Positions 16,357 to 24,506 of a stretch of DNA of 55,179 nt are shown here, in pieces (the first letter of the stretch is position 1; each line of letters opens with the position of its first letter). This DNA comes from Chloroflexota bacterium. GTDB lineage: Bacteria; Chloroflexota; Dehalococcoidia; UBA2247; RBG-13-53-26. The DNA lies in the NCBI GenBank assembly GCA_016875915.1, contig VGOM01000012.1, positions 1 through 55,179 on the forward strand. The letters are read 5' to 3'. A model generated the notes under the pieces. That model made no database searches and was not told where the DNA came from. It saw only the letters and a list, made by a program, of their open reading frames with translations. The position numbers and the translations under genes are program-made.

Positions 16357-17997
16357 TCAGCGGCGAAGCGACATCCACGGAGCCTTCCTCAAGGAGAGGA
16401 GGCCCTTGATCACCTCCTTGTCCTCAGCGCTGACGAAGTACCGGGCGATGATGAGTACCAGGGCAGCTACCCCGACTACCAGGCAGAGGTATTGGTTGAC
16501 CACCACGCTCAGGCCCAGACTTGCAGCGAAGACCAGGGCGCAGACCAAGGCAAACCTGGCGAACCACCGCCAGTCAATGGAGACCTTGATGAAGCGCTGG
16601 ACGAAGTAGGCATTGATCAGAGTGCCAAACGCCGCCGCTATCATGGTTGCTGTGGCGGCCCCGCTCATCTCGTACCGGGGAATGAGGACCATGCACAGAG
16701 CCACGTTCATCACCACCTGCACCGAGCCGATGATGAAGCCCATGTGCACCCAGCGGGTCATGGAAAGGGCGGTGCCCACCGATGTGAAGGTGCCCCCGAA
16801 GATGAAGCCGGCCAGGAGAATCTGGAGAGTGAGAGTGCCGGATGCGTGCTCTTCCCCGAAGATGATGGTGATCAGATCCCGGCTCAGGAATATCGCCGAC
16901 AGCGAGATAGGCACGATGAGCATGGCGCTGTATTTCATAGTCCTGTTGATCAGGGTCTGGATGTTTCCCATCTCCCCGCGTCCCCAGTAGTTGGCAATGG
17001 TAGGACCGGTGACCAGTTGAATGGCTGAGGGAATGAGCGGTACCAGGCTGGCCAGGGTGCTGGCGACACCGTATGTGCCCACCATGGCCTTGGCTACATC
17101 TGGGTCAGTGATGAGGCGGCCCAGGAGTATCCTGTCGATATTGTAGAACAGCATGTACATGCTGTTTCCCATTACCACAAAGACGCCGAATGTGAGAAGG
17201 ATCCTGAAGATGCGGGCAGACTGACCCCGCAGCGGCCGGCTCACATAGGCCCTCAGGGCGAATAGAGAATACAGGCTGAAGAGGACTATGGGTGCCACCA
17301 TGGCTAGCACAGCGCCTTCAAGGCCGTAGCCGCAGACAGCCAGCACCACCGTCAGAACCAGGGTGAGGACGTTCTGGGACACGCTTATGAAGGCATAGAG
17401 GCCCATGCGCCTCATGCCATTCAGGAAGCCAAGGGTTGCTTTCTGCAGGGCCACGAAGGGAAACGAGAAGGCCACTATCTGGAGGAGAGTGCTCAGTTCC
17501 GGCATCCTGAAGAAGCGGTCGGCTACCCATGGAGAGGAGAAGTGCAGGGCCAGCCACATGACACAGCCGATGGCCACGGACGACACGATGGCCACCAGCA
17601 GCAACCGTCCCTTGCGCATGGTGGGCAGTGCCAGGCCGTCATCCTTGTTTTCGGCCACATACTTGGACAGGCCACCCCCGATGCCGAAGGCGGAGAGGAG
17701 CACGCCGAAGGAGAAGAAGGTGAACGCCAGGGTGTATACCCCGAGTTCCTCCTTGTCGAAATACCTGGCGAGGAAGATGCGGAGGATGAAGTGGACCAGC
17801 TGGGAGGCGGCCAGACTGACCATGGAAAGGGCTACATCCTGGATGAAGCGTCGTTCACTACTAGCCATCAGCGCGTTGTCCGGCCAAGCCCCTTCAAGAA
17901 CACTGGTGATTCGATTGAATGGTATTGTACTGACCAGTGGTATCTTGCGCAATGAGTCCAGTGTGCGAATGACCCTGCGGTCATCACAACTCCGCAT
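16357..17997 (-). CDS. Flippase (MOP/polysaccharide transporter, Wzx-like)
   Basis: A polytopic membrane protein of about 500-546 residues with twelve to fourteen predicted transmembrane segments beginning near residue 50 (VALSMVSLAASQLVHFILRIFLARYF), the hallmark opening of the polysaccharide biosynthesis protein family. It would flip lipid-linked oligosaccharide across the membrane. The annotated start at 17997 has only a weak AGGA site; a start at 17868 (MASSERRF) would remove a hydrophilic 43-residue leader unusual in the family. It heads the minus-strand unit flippase-deacetylase-GNAT and faces a divergent membrane protein gene. Confidence 0.9.
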   Translation of the reverse strand: MRSCDDRRVIRTLDSLRKIPLVSTIPFNRITSVLEGAWPDNALMASSERRFIQDVALSMVSLAASQLVHFILRIFLARYFDKEELGVYTLAFTFFSFGVLLSAFGIGGGLSKYVAENKDDGLALPTMRKGRLLLVAIVSSVAIGCVMWLALHFSSPWVADRFFRMPELSTLLQIVAFSFPFVALQKATLGFLNGMRRMGLYAFISVSQNVLTLVLTVVLAVCGYGLEGAVLAMVAPIVLFSLYSLFALRAYVSRPLRGQSARIFRILLTFGVFVVMGNSMYMLFYNIDRILLGRLITDPDVAKAMVGTYGVASTLASLVPLIPSAIQLVTGPTIANYWGRGEMGNIQTLINRTMKYSAMLIVPISLSAIFLSRDLITIIFGEEHASGTLTLQILLAGFIFGGTFTSVGTALSMTRWVHMGFIIGSVQVVMNVALCMVLIPRYEMSGAATATMIAAAFGTLINAYFVQRFIKVSIDWRWFARFALVCALVFAASLGLSVVVNQYLCLVVGVAALVLIIARYFVSAEDKEVIKGLLSLRKAPWMSLRR

Positions 17998-18064
17998 GGC
18001 AGGGATCCTATGCAGGTTGCGGGGCCATTCATGGTCCGATATGATCGAGGGGAGGACAACTCAG

Positions 18065-18718
18065 GTGTTTGTGTTTGGCCACATGGGGTTGGCCCTGGCC
18101 GGTGCCCTGGCCCTGGACGCAGTCTTCCCCAGGGCGCACTGCGCTGCGTCCCCGAAGGCGATGCTGCCAGCGTCCCCACCGCGGGCCGCAGGCTTCCCCC
18201 GGGATCTGGCAGTGGCCGCCTCAGCACGACTGACGTCGCTGGCTGAGCGGGTGGACTTGAGGCTGCTGTTCCTCGGTTCGATGATCTCGGACGTGATAGA
18301 CAAACCCATAGGGCGGGCGATTCTCAGCGAGACGTATGACAATGGCCGGATATATGCCCACACACTGCTCTTCCTCGTGTTGGCGACTGCCGTGGGGCTG
18401 TACATCTACAAGAGGAAGAGGAGTTCGGCCGGCTTGGTGTTCTCGCTAGGCGTATTGGCCCACCTCTTCCTGGACGCCATGTGGTTCAGACCCCGGACCT
18501 TCCTCTGGCCGCTGCTGGGGCTCTCATTCGGGGAGTATCCCACCGATCTCTATTCCTGGTCAGGGATACAGGCGATGATGGACAAGGTCCTGGCCAATCC
18601 CGCGATGGCCCTCATGGCATTGCCCGAGGTGATCGGGGGGCTGGTTGTGGCATGGTTCGCGTGGCAACTGGTGAGAACCGGACACGTGCGCCGCTTCCTG
18701 AGACAGGGACAGGTCTGA
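18065..18718 (+). CDS. Membrane-bound metal-dependent hydrolase-like protein (YdjM-like)
   Basis: A 217-residue membrane protein with about four transmembrane segments. Histidines placed as in the YdjM-type family are visible: FGHMGLALA at the N-terminus, AHTLLF near 95, and GVLAHLFLDAMWFRP near 130. GTG 18065 was chosen as start since GAGGGGAGG lies nine bases upstream and the family normally begins with this FGH segment; the reading frame stays open far upstream only because it is antisense to the flippase. Catalytic activity of the family is not established. Its position next to glycan genes may be incidental. Confidence 0.82.
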   Translation: MFVFGHMGLALAGALALDAVFPRAHCAASPKAMLPASPPRAAGFPRDLAVAASARLTSLAERVDLRLLFLGSMISDVIDKPIGRAILSETYDNGRIYAHTLLFLVLATAVGLYIYKRKRSSAGLVFSLGVLAHLFLDAMWFRPRTFLWPLLGLSFGEYPTDLYSWSGIQAMMDKVLANPAMALMALPEVIGGLVVAWFAWQLVRTGHVRRFLRQGQV

Positions 18719-18749
18719 TCACTGTCGCACACGCCATCGACTTCGCGGC

Positions 18750-18779
18750 TTGACAAAACGGCCGCCGGCCGCCTATGCT
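18750..18779 (+). promoter_or_regulatory. Strong sigma-70-type promoter
   Basis: TTGACA at 18750-18755, an 18-base GC-rich spacer and TATGCT at 18774-18779. The next supported start codon downstream is at 19397, more than 600 bases away, so the transcript has either a very long leader or a separate RNA product. Confidence 0.55.
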
Positions 18780-19276
18780 GTGCCAGGGTTTGCGCGTTCT
18801 CCGGGTGTGGAGGAAATATCGCCAAGGGTGACTAGGAACTGCTAGCCACAAGTTGCGGGAAGACACTATGCGCTGAAGCCACGGGGCTCTCGGGCTCGGC
18901 TGTGGGCCAGAGATCCCTGCTGTATCTTCAGCCCTATGCAGCGGCGAGCGCGCTGCTGGCGTCACTATCCCAAACCGACCTCATTCTGCTCCTCATCCTT
19001 CTGGCATACTGCTTCTATCCCAGCGCGTGCCACAGCGCTGTCGAAACCTTTGCGGAGAAGCTGATTGCGCCCTTCTGGCACAGAGTCCGCAGGCGCCGCC
19101 CGGCGCTGGCGGCGGTCTCGTATGATGGAGAGCTGAGCCTTGGCCAGTGGTTGTGTGCCACTGCTCAGAACCAGAGGTGCCGTCGTCCCTGCCGCAGCAT
19201 TCAGGTTTCGCAGAACCGCGCTCCACCACAAGTGCCGCCACTTTCCATCTAGGGCCGATTGAGACGGCTGGCCCGG

Positions 19277-19360
19277 ACCACTCGAATCCAAAGCTAGTAC
19301 CAGCAGGGTCAGCCGATGACTAGGGACAGTCGGCAAGACCCGTAGTACCAATCCCGAGTG
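19277..19360 (+). promoter_or_regulatory. Structured 5' leader of the beta-helix gene
   Basis: Nested pairing is visible: CCACTCG pairs with CGAGTGG as an outer stem, and inside it GGGTC with GACCC and GCCGA with TCGGC form a second arm. TAGTACC occurs twice in matching positions on either side of that arm. The segment ends about 35 bases ahead of the start codon. It does not match c-di-GMP-I, c-di-GMP-II, SAM or cobalamin consensus features that I know. Confidence 0.4.
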
Positions 19361-19396
19361 GAATCAAGGAAAGCGTGATGGAGGCACAGGACTGCT

Positions 19397-21388
19397 ATGA
19401 CTGTAGTAAGAGAATGCATATCCAAGCTTGGTTTTGCCTTGCTCGTCCTGCTCCTGGCACTGGTGGCCCTCCCCTTTGTCCAGGCTTCGCCCGGCGTGTC
19501 GGCTGAGACGGGCATTGCTGAGTATGGCGCTGGTGCCAACGACACCGGCAACCCCATTGGGGGAGGGGCCGGATACACCAGGATCGCCGATCCGGATTCG
19601 GCCAGCTTCTATGTCAGCACCAGAAGCGAGCTGCTCAGTGCGTTCACCAAGGCTGTCTCAGGGCAGACGATCTACATCGCCGACAGCGCCCAGATAGACC
19701 TGACGGGCTACAAGAACATCTCGGTTCCGGCAGGGGTCACCCTGGCCAGTGGACGGGGCAGAGACGGGTCGCTGGGCGGCCTGATCTACACCAATGAGCG
19801 GAAGAGCGGCTACGGCTACAACAAGTTCTTTAAGACGGGGGCCAACGTTCGTATCACAGGCATCCGACTGCGCGGCCCCGACTCTGAGATCGGGAGCAGC
19901 ACTTATACCTACCAGGTCTACAGCGGGATTGTCTCAAGCTCGTCCGGGAAGATAGAGGTTGACAACTGCGAGATCTACAACTGGTCCGAAGCCGGGGTCA
20001 TGGTCGCTCTGACCCGCGAGGGCTACGTTCACCACAACAGCATCCACCACTGCCGCAGAACCGGACTGGGCTACGGCGTTGCCGTCGCGGGAGGGACCGC
20101 CCGGGTGGAAGCCAACCTGTTTGACTACAACCGTCATTCGATCATGGGCACCAGGGACTACCCCGTGAGCAGCTATGACGCCTACTACAACATCATCGGC
20201 CCCAATGCGTCCAACACCATGTTGGACATGCATGGCGGTAACGACAGCCCGTCATGGGGTTTCGCTGATGGTCCGGATGCCAGTGTCCCCGCCGGGGGAA
20301 CCATCCTGATTCACCACAACACCTTCAGGACGTCCACTCAGACCAACGTGGCGATCAGGGGTATACCGGCAACTACCTGCAGGGTGTACAACAACTGGAC
20401 GTACTGGCCGTCCACGAAGTCCTCCGTGGCTTTCGTCCAACGATTGGAAAACCTGGGACTCAAGCCCTACGTGAAGATGTCTGTTTATGACAACTGGTAC
20501 GGGACGACCGCGCCACCGACATCAGGTTCGGGCACCCCGGATCCGACCCCTCCGCCGCCGGATCCCACGCCCGCACCGCCTCCCACAGGCACGACGAACC
20601 GGGCGCCACTGGCGCCACCCGCCGCTTCGGGAACGGTGAAGGGATGGGCCGGTACCCCTTACACCTATTCGACGCTGACCACCGATCCTGATGGGGACAC
20701 GCTGCGGTATACCTTCTATTGGGGTGACGGGAGCAGCACGACAACCGGAGTGCTGAATTCCGGGGCTACGGCCTCTGCCAGCCACACCTGGGCAAAACCC
20801 GGAACGTACTGGATCTACGTGAAAGCCACCGACTCCAGGGGGGCGTCATCCAGCCTGTCACGATCCCTGGTGGTAGGGATCTCGAGCAGCGGTACGGCAC
20901 AGGTGGCGCCGTCGCAGTCGCCGGGCGATATGCCGGCAGCACCTGGCTCGTCCGATCCTGCTGCCGAGGTGCCGGATGCGGGCAGTGAGCCATTTGCCGA
21001 ACCATCCGAACCGGCTGCTCCGGCAAACGCTGCTGAACCATCGAACGACGATGCGGGTCAGCCTGCGGCAGCGCCGGCAGCCCCCGTTACCCAAGCCGTA
21101 TCGAACGATCCCGATGCCGATGCGCTGGACTTCAATCTGGACTACGGACATGGCAGAAGCACCAGAAGCCTTCTCCAGGCTCTCGGCATTGCCCAGTCAG
21201 TGGTCGTGTCTGGGGGAGGTACGGATGGATCGGACCCGGAGGCAACCCCGAGCGAAGACACCCTGCCCCCGGATGAGCATTCCGGAGGGATCCCGATCTG
21301 GGCCTTGGCGATCGTCGCCTTGGCGGGACTCCTAGCGGTAGGGCGATTGAGATCGCTGGTTGCGGGGAGCCCGATTCGAGGGGACTGA
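19397..21388 (+). CDS. Secreted parallel beta-helix (pectate-lyase-like) protein with PKD domain and C-terminal anchor
   Basis: A 663-residue surface protein. Residues 1-36 are a signal peptide (hydrophobic core ALLVLLLALVALPFV). Residues about 40-375 form a right-handed parallel beta-helix of the pectate lyase superfamily, with GVTLASGRGRDG and HHNSIHHCRRTGLGYG typical of the fold. A Pro/Thr linker (376-405) leads to a PKD domain (about 410-490, DPDGDTLRYTFYWGDGS and PGTYWIYVKATDS). A Pro/Ala/Glu-rich stalk follows, then a transmembrane anchor (IPIWALAIVALAGLLAV) and a short tail. No LPXTG motif is present. It is paralogous to the dockerin-bearing protein at 22481. Probably a polysaccharide lyase or glycan-binding protein. 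A terminator follows directly. Confidence 0.9.
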   Translation: MTVVRECISKLGFALLVLLLALVALPFVQASPGVSAETGIAEYGAGANDTGNPIGGGAGYTRIADPDSASFYVSTRSELLSAFTKAVSGQTIYIADSAQIDLTGYKNISVPAGVTLASGRGRDGSLGGLIYTNERKSGYGYNKFFKTGANVRITGIRLRGPDSEIGSSTYTYQVYSGIVSSSSGKIEVDNCEIYNWSEAGVMVALTREGYVHHNSIHHCRRTGLGYGVAVAGGTARVEANLFDYNRHSIMGTRDYPVSSYDAYYNIIGPNASNTMLDMHGGNDSPSWGFADGPDASVPAGGTILIHHNTFRTSTQTNVAIRGIPATTCRVYNNWTYWPSTKSSVAFVQRLENLGLKPYVKMSVYDNWYGTTAPPTSGSGTPDPTPPPPDPTPAPPPTGTTNRAPLAPPAASGTVKGWAGTPYTYSTLTTDPDGDTLRYTFYWGDGSSTTTGVLNSGATASASHTWAKPGTYWIYVKATDSRGASSSLSRSLVVGISSSGTAQVAPSQSPGDMPAAPGSSDPAAEVPDAGSEPFAEPSEPAAPANAAEPSNDDAGQPAAAPAAPVTQAVSNDPDADALDFNLDYGHGRSTRSLLQALGIAQSVVVSGGGTDGSDPEATPSEDTLPPDEHSGGIPIWALAIVALAGLLAVGRLRSLVAGSPIRGD

Positions 21389-21410
21389 GGCAGCAGCAGT
21401 CGAGTAGTTT

Positions 21411-21436
21411 AAGAGGGCGACCTAGGTCGCCCTCTT
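21411..21436. terminator. Bidirectional terminator hairpin
   Basis: A perfect 26-base palindrome (AAGAGGGCGACC-TA-GGTCGCCCTCTT) lies between the convergent beta-helix gene and the small membrane protein gene. The plus side is followed by GCTGTTG and the minus side by AAACTACTC, so T-tracts are weak, but the stem is strong and serves both directions. Confidence 0.75.
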
Positions 21437-21465
21437 GCTGTTGACGACAGTCGGAGCGTCCGGGT

Positions 21466-21756
21466 TCAGTCGCCGGTGCCAGTTCCGGCTCTGCGATCCG
21501 GCCGGTCATAATCGCCGGTGCGTTTCTCCATCAGCCGGCGCAGTTGCACCACGAAGACGATGGCCGCGAATATGGCCACCAGAACGACGGCGGCGATCTC
21601 CCCGTACAGGATGGCGGCGTGGGGTTCACCGAAGCAGACCTGGCCGTGGATGGCGATGGCCACCAGTTGCACGCACCAGGCTATGGCCATGGCCAGGAGC
21701 AGCACCTGCGCTGCCAGTATCGCCAGGGTGAATCTGAGCCGTCTTCCGAAGAACAC
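21466..21756 (-). CDS. Small two-pass membrane protein
   Basis: A 96-residue protein with two transmembrane helices (LAILAAQVLLLAMAIAWCV and IAAVVLVAIFAAIVFVV) and a charged C-terminal tail. The start is GTG 21756 with GGGGAG eight bases upstream. It lies 26 bases after the cohesin gene in the same direction and is probably the third gene of that operon. No family recognised; a role in anchoring or secreting the cohesin or dockerin proteins is possible only by position. Confidence 0.72.
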   Translation of the reverse strand: MFFGRRLRFTLAILAAQVLLLAMAIAWCVQLVAIAIHGQVCFGEPHAAILYGEIAAVVLVAIFAAIVFVVQLRRLMEKRTGDYDRPDRRAGTGTGD

Positions 21757-21782
21757 TCAACTGCTCCCCATGGATGAGCCTG

Positions 21783-22469
21783 CTAGGCCCTCCGGCCCCG
21801 GCTATTCCCTTCCAGGGCCCTGGACAACAGGTAGCGCCTCCGTAGCAGGATGCCGGCCACGGTGGCTCCAATGAGCAGGAGAGCCAGGCCCAGTATGACG
21901 CTCAGTGCCCACCAGTTGAACACCTGTCCCCTGCCCGGAGCCACGGTAACCCCTGCTTCCTCCACCGAGACAGGGATGGAGTTGCCGGCGATATCGCCGA
22001 CGATGACATTGGAGAGGCCGAGGGGGCAGGCGCCGCCCTGGGCCTTTGCGGTGAAGGTGATGACGGCCAGGGTACCCTGAGTAGATATGGTCTGGCCGGG
22101 GCTGGTGATGACTCCGAAGGCTCCGGTGAGGGTACCTGCCTGATTGTCTATCTGTCCTGGGTTGAAGTAGGTAGTAGCGCCATTCTGTGCCAGGAGATTG
22201 CCTTCCTGGACGCTGTTGATGTTGACGAAGGCGGGGTCGTAGTGGAGGTTGAACTGGAGGCCGCACAGATCGGTATTGGGGACCACGACGATACTTATGG
22301 TGAATTGCTGTCCGGAGGCAACGGGCTGACTAGGGGCGGAGACGCTGACGGCGGTAGTCCCGGCGTCGGCTGATAGTGGTGCATAGGGGAGGCAGAGCCC
22401 CAGTGCCAGGGCGACGAAGAAGGCCACCCATCTTGAATGCGAATATGCCAGCAGGCTCCTAGCCTTCAT
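21783..22469 (-). CDS. Membrane-anchored cohesin-domain protein
   Basis: A 228-residue surface protein. Residues 1-36 are a signal peptide. Residues about 38-178 form a cohesin domain: VSVSAPSQPVASGQQFTISI, GLQFNLHYDP, an internal ITSPGQTIST, and LAVITFTAKAQG are the family landmarks. Residues about 188-210 are a transmembrane helix, followed by a basic cytoplasmic tail, so the cohesin faces outward. Cohesins bind dockerin modules through a calcium-dependent interface. The gene directly upstream (11-base gap, AGGAG eight bases ahead of the ATG) encodes a dockerin, so the two products are probably a cognate pair. Only one cohesin is present, unlike the multi-cohesin scaffoldins of clostridial cellulosomes. 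Confidence 0.9.
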   Translation of the reverse strand: MKARSLLAYSHSRWVAFFVALALGLCLPYAPLSADAGTTAVSVSAPSQPVASGQQFTISIVVVPNTDLCGLQFNLHYDPAFVNINSVQEGNLLAQNGATTYFNPGQIDNQAGTLTGAFGVITSPGQTISTQGTLAVITFTAKAQGGACPLGLSNVIVGDIAGNSIPVSVEEAGVTVAPGRGQVFNWWALSVILGLALLLIGATVAGILLRRRYLLSRALEGNSRGRRA

Positions 22470-22480
22470 TTCTCAATCTC

Positions 22481-24091
22481 CTACCCTGTCCAGTGCTGGC
22501 CGATGAGGGTGGCATCGAGGACATTGACCGTACCGTCCTGATTGACATCCTCTCCTATCCAGCCGTTTGCGCCGGCCTCGTTCCAATGCTGTCCGATTCT
22601 GATCATGTCGAGGACATTGACGTTACTGTCACCGTTGATATCCGGCTGCACTGAACTGCTGGTCACGGTTATGGACATGGTCTGGGAGTCAGTCAGTGAG
22701 CCATCGCTGACCTGGAAGCGGATATCCGGGTACAGACCTACCTGATCAACCGTTGGTGTCCAGGAGAATGTTCTGGTGGTGGGGTTGAAGGTAGCGCCCT
22801 GAGGCAGGTTGGCGGCGGAGTAGGTCAAGGCATCTCCGTCGGGATCAGTGGCCGATACGGTGAAGGTCAGAGTCTGCCCCGTCCTGACCGTCTTGGGGCC
22901 GATGACATCCAGAGTGGGCTGGTGACCGGTTGTGGTCGGCGGCACCGCCTCGAACCAGTTGTCGTAGACCTGCATTCTGACATAGGGAATGAGCCCCAGG
23001 TTCTCCAGACGTTGCTTGAAGGTGGCGGAGGACTCCGAAGCTGGCCAGTAGGTCCAGTTGTTGTACACCCGGCAGACATCGGCGGGGACTCCCCGTATGC
23101 CGACGGCGATCTGCGAGCCGGACTTGAAGGTGTTGTGATGGATCAGTATGGTTCCCCCGGCAGGCACGCTGGCATCTGGCCCGTCATCGAATCCCCACGA
23201 AGGGGTGTCATTGCCCCCGTGCATGTCGAACATGGAGTTGGTGATATTGGGCTCAACGATGTTGAAGCGGGCTTCGTAGTTGGCCGTCGGATAGCCCCTC
23301 TCCCCGGCGATGGCGTGGCGGCAGTAGTCGAAGATGTTGGCCTCAATCAGGGCGGAAGAAGCGCCTATCTGGACGCCGTATCCCAGCCCTGCCCTGCGGC
23401 AGTGGTGGATGTAGTTGTGGTGGATATGGGCCCTGGAGGGGCTGTCAAGGCCGGACAGCCCGTCGGAGTAGTAGGCGATCCCGGCATACGGCCAGTCGTA
23501 GATCTCGCAGTTCTCCACCACCAGTCCGGTGCTGCCGTAGCAGAGGATGCCATCGATGAGCGGATCGTTGCCGAGAGAGCGGATCTCGCCGTCCGGTCCC
23601 TGCAGCCTGATCCCATTGAAGGTGACGTTGTTGCCGGCCACGAGGAAGTGTTTGTAGTGGGGGAGCACCGCAGGCATCGACCAGTAGATGCGTCCACCGG
23701 GAGAGCCGTTCCAGCCTCTATTGGAGGCGATGGTGACGCCACTGGGCACCGCCAGGCTGAGGGTGCCATAGGTGCCGCCCCCCATGTCGATGTTGGCGGT
23801 GGGTTCAACGTAGATGACCTGCCCAGGCGTAGCGGTACTCAGAGCTGAGAGGAGTTCGGCCTTTGAGTCCACCTGATAGTTGCCTGAGGTGATGATGTTG
23901 GAGTAGCCAAGTCCTCCCCCGATGGGATTGCCGGTGGGATTCACCTCCGCCCCGTATCCCGGTGTGGTGGCGCCGGCCTCCGCCGGAGTGTGCTGGACGA
24001 CCACGGCCGCAGAGACGATGGCAAGGAGCATGACCACCGCAACGCTGGAAAGCATGGCCCTCTTCATCATCGTGTGCGGGGGTGATTTCAT
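22481..24091 (-). CDS. Secreted parallel beta-helix protein with Ig/cadherin-like domain and dockerin
   Basis: A 536-residue secreted protein. A signal peptide (about 1-38, hydrophobic AVVMLLAIVSAAVVV) is followed by a parallel beta-helix domain (about 45-390) closely related to that of the gene at 19397. Next is an Ig/cadherin-like domain (about 398-478, ATDPDGDALTYSA and LYPDIRFQVSDGSLTDS). Residues 484-536 are a dockerin with two calcium loops, DINGDSNVNVLD and DVNQDGTVNVLD, each followed by an IGQHW helix. There is no membrane anchor of its own, so attachment should come from the cohesin protein encoded next. No clear ribosome site is visible at 24091; MMKRAML at 24070 is an alternative start. 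Likely a polysaccharide lyase or binding protein. Confidence 0.9.
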   Translation of the reverse strand: MKSPPHTMMKRAMLSSVAVVMLLAIVSAAVVVQHTPAEAGATTPGYGAEVNPTGNPIGGGLGYSNIITSGNYQVDSKAELLSALSTATPGQVIYVEPTANIDMGGGTYGTLSLAVPSGVTIASNRGWNGSPGGRIYWSMPAVLPHYKHFLVAGNNVTFNGIRLQGPDGEIRSLGNDPLIDGILCYGSTGLVVENCEIYDWPYAGIAYYSDGLSGLDSPSRAHIHHNYIHHCRRAGLGYGVQIGASSALIEANIFDYCRHAIAGERGYPTANYEARFNIVEPNITNSMFDMHGGNDTPSWGFDDGPDASVPAGGTILIHHNTFKSGSQIAVGIRGVPADVCRVYNNWTYWPASESSATFKQRLENLGLIPYVRMQVYDNWFEAVPPTTTGHQPTLDVIGPKTVRTGQTLTFTVSATDPDGDALTYSAANLPQGATFNPTTRTFSWTPTVDQVGLYPDIRFQVSDGSLTDSQTMSITVTSSSVQPDINGDSNVNVLDMIRIGQHWNEAGANGWIGEDVNQDGTVNVLDATLIGQHWTG

Positions 24092-24506
24092 CTTCGGAAG
24101 CGCCTGAATGCCGTTCAGTGGCCCGGCCTTGGACTTGACTGAAGAGGAGTGTACGTGACCCGGCTCACATCCGTGTCTCAGCGGGGCGTCCAGAAGTTGC
24201 AGTGAGCCCCTGCGTCGTTGGCAAGGTGTCTCAGTACGCTCTACTGATCATGCTTGGTCTGCCCATCTCTCAATTGTCTCTCCGCAGAGTCCCCCGAGGT
24301 CACAGGGTGCCATCCGCTGGCTCGGACGGTTGCGTTGGCAGTCGTGCGAGACGGAGAGGGTCCCCGCCGTTCGCCACGTATGGCCTTCCCATAGTTGCCA
24401 TGCTAGAATATGGAACGCTGATGAGCAGATTCTGGGAAGCGACTGGGGATCTATGAGAGTAGAAGATGTGGCGCAAGCGGGGCTTCCCGGAAGTGATTCA
24501 TAGGAG
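24092..24506. other. Divergent intergenic region
   Basis: A 415-base gap between the dockerin gene (minus) and the DUF1616 gene (plus). Reading frames inside it have no recognisable features. A TAGAAT at 24404-24409 may be a -10 element but its -35 is poor. A possible pseudoknot (GCTCAC with GTGAGC around a GGGGC/GCCCC stem) lies on the minus strand near 24155-24210. Confidence 0.4.

Larger units (their letters stand above)
18719..19396. other. Long intergenic region with promoter and structured leader
   Basis: A 678-base gap. It holds a near-consensus promoter at 18750-18779 and a foldable segment at 19277-19360 upstream of the beta-helix gene. Reading frames of 116 codons (plus, 18902-19252) and 128 codons (minus, 18965-19351) exist but lack recognisable domains and good ribosome sites. 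A long leader, an unannotated RNA or a decayed gene are all possible. Confidence 0.5.

Noticed and set aside
17405-18064. Upstream extension of the membrane protein reading frame
   Set aside because: It overlaps the flippase gene on the opposite strand, and a good ribosome site and the family N-terminus place the start at 18065.
18902-19351. Frames of 116 (plus) and 128 (minus) codons in the long gap
   Set aside because: Neither has a ribosome site, domain or consistent composition. The plus frame has one hydrophobic stretch only. Kept as a non-coding region.
24155-24210. Possible pseudoknot on the minus strand ahead of the dockerin gene, considered as a third c-di-GMP-II leader
   Set aside because: GCTCAC/GTGAGC pairing is present, but the conserved GGAGC, the double-adenine bulge and a terminator are missing.
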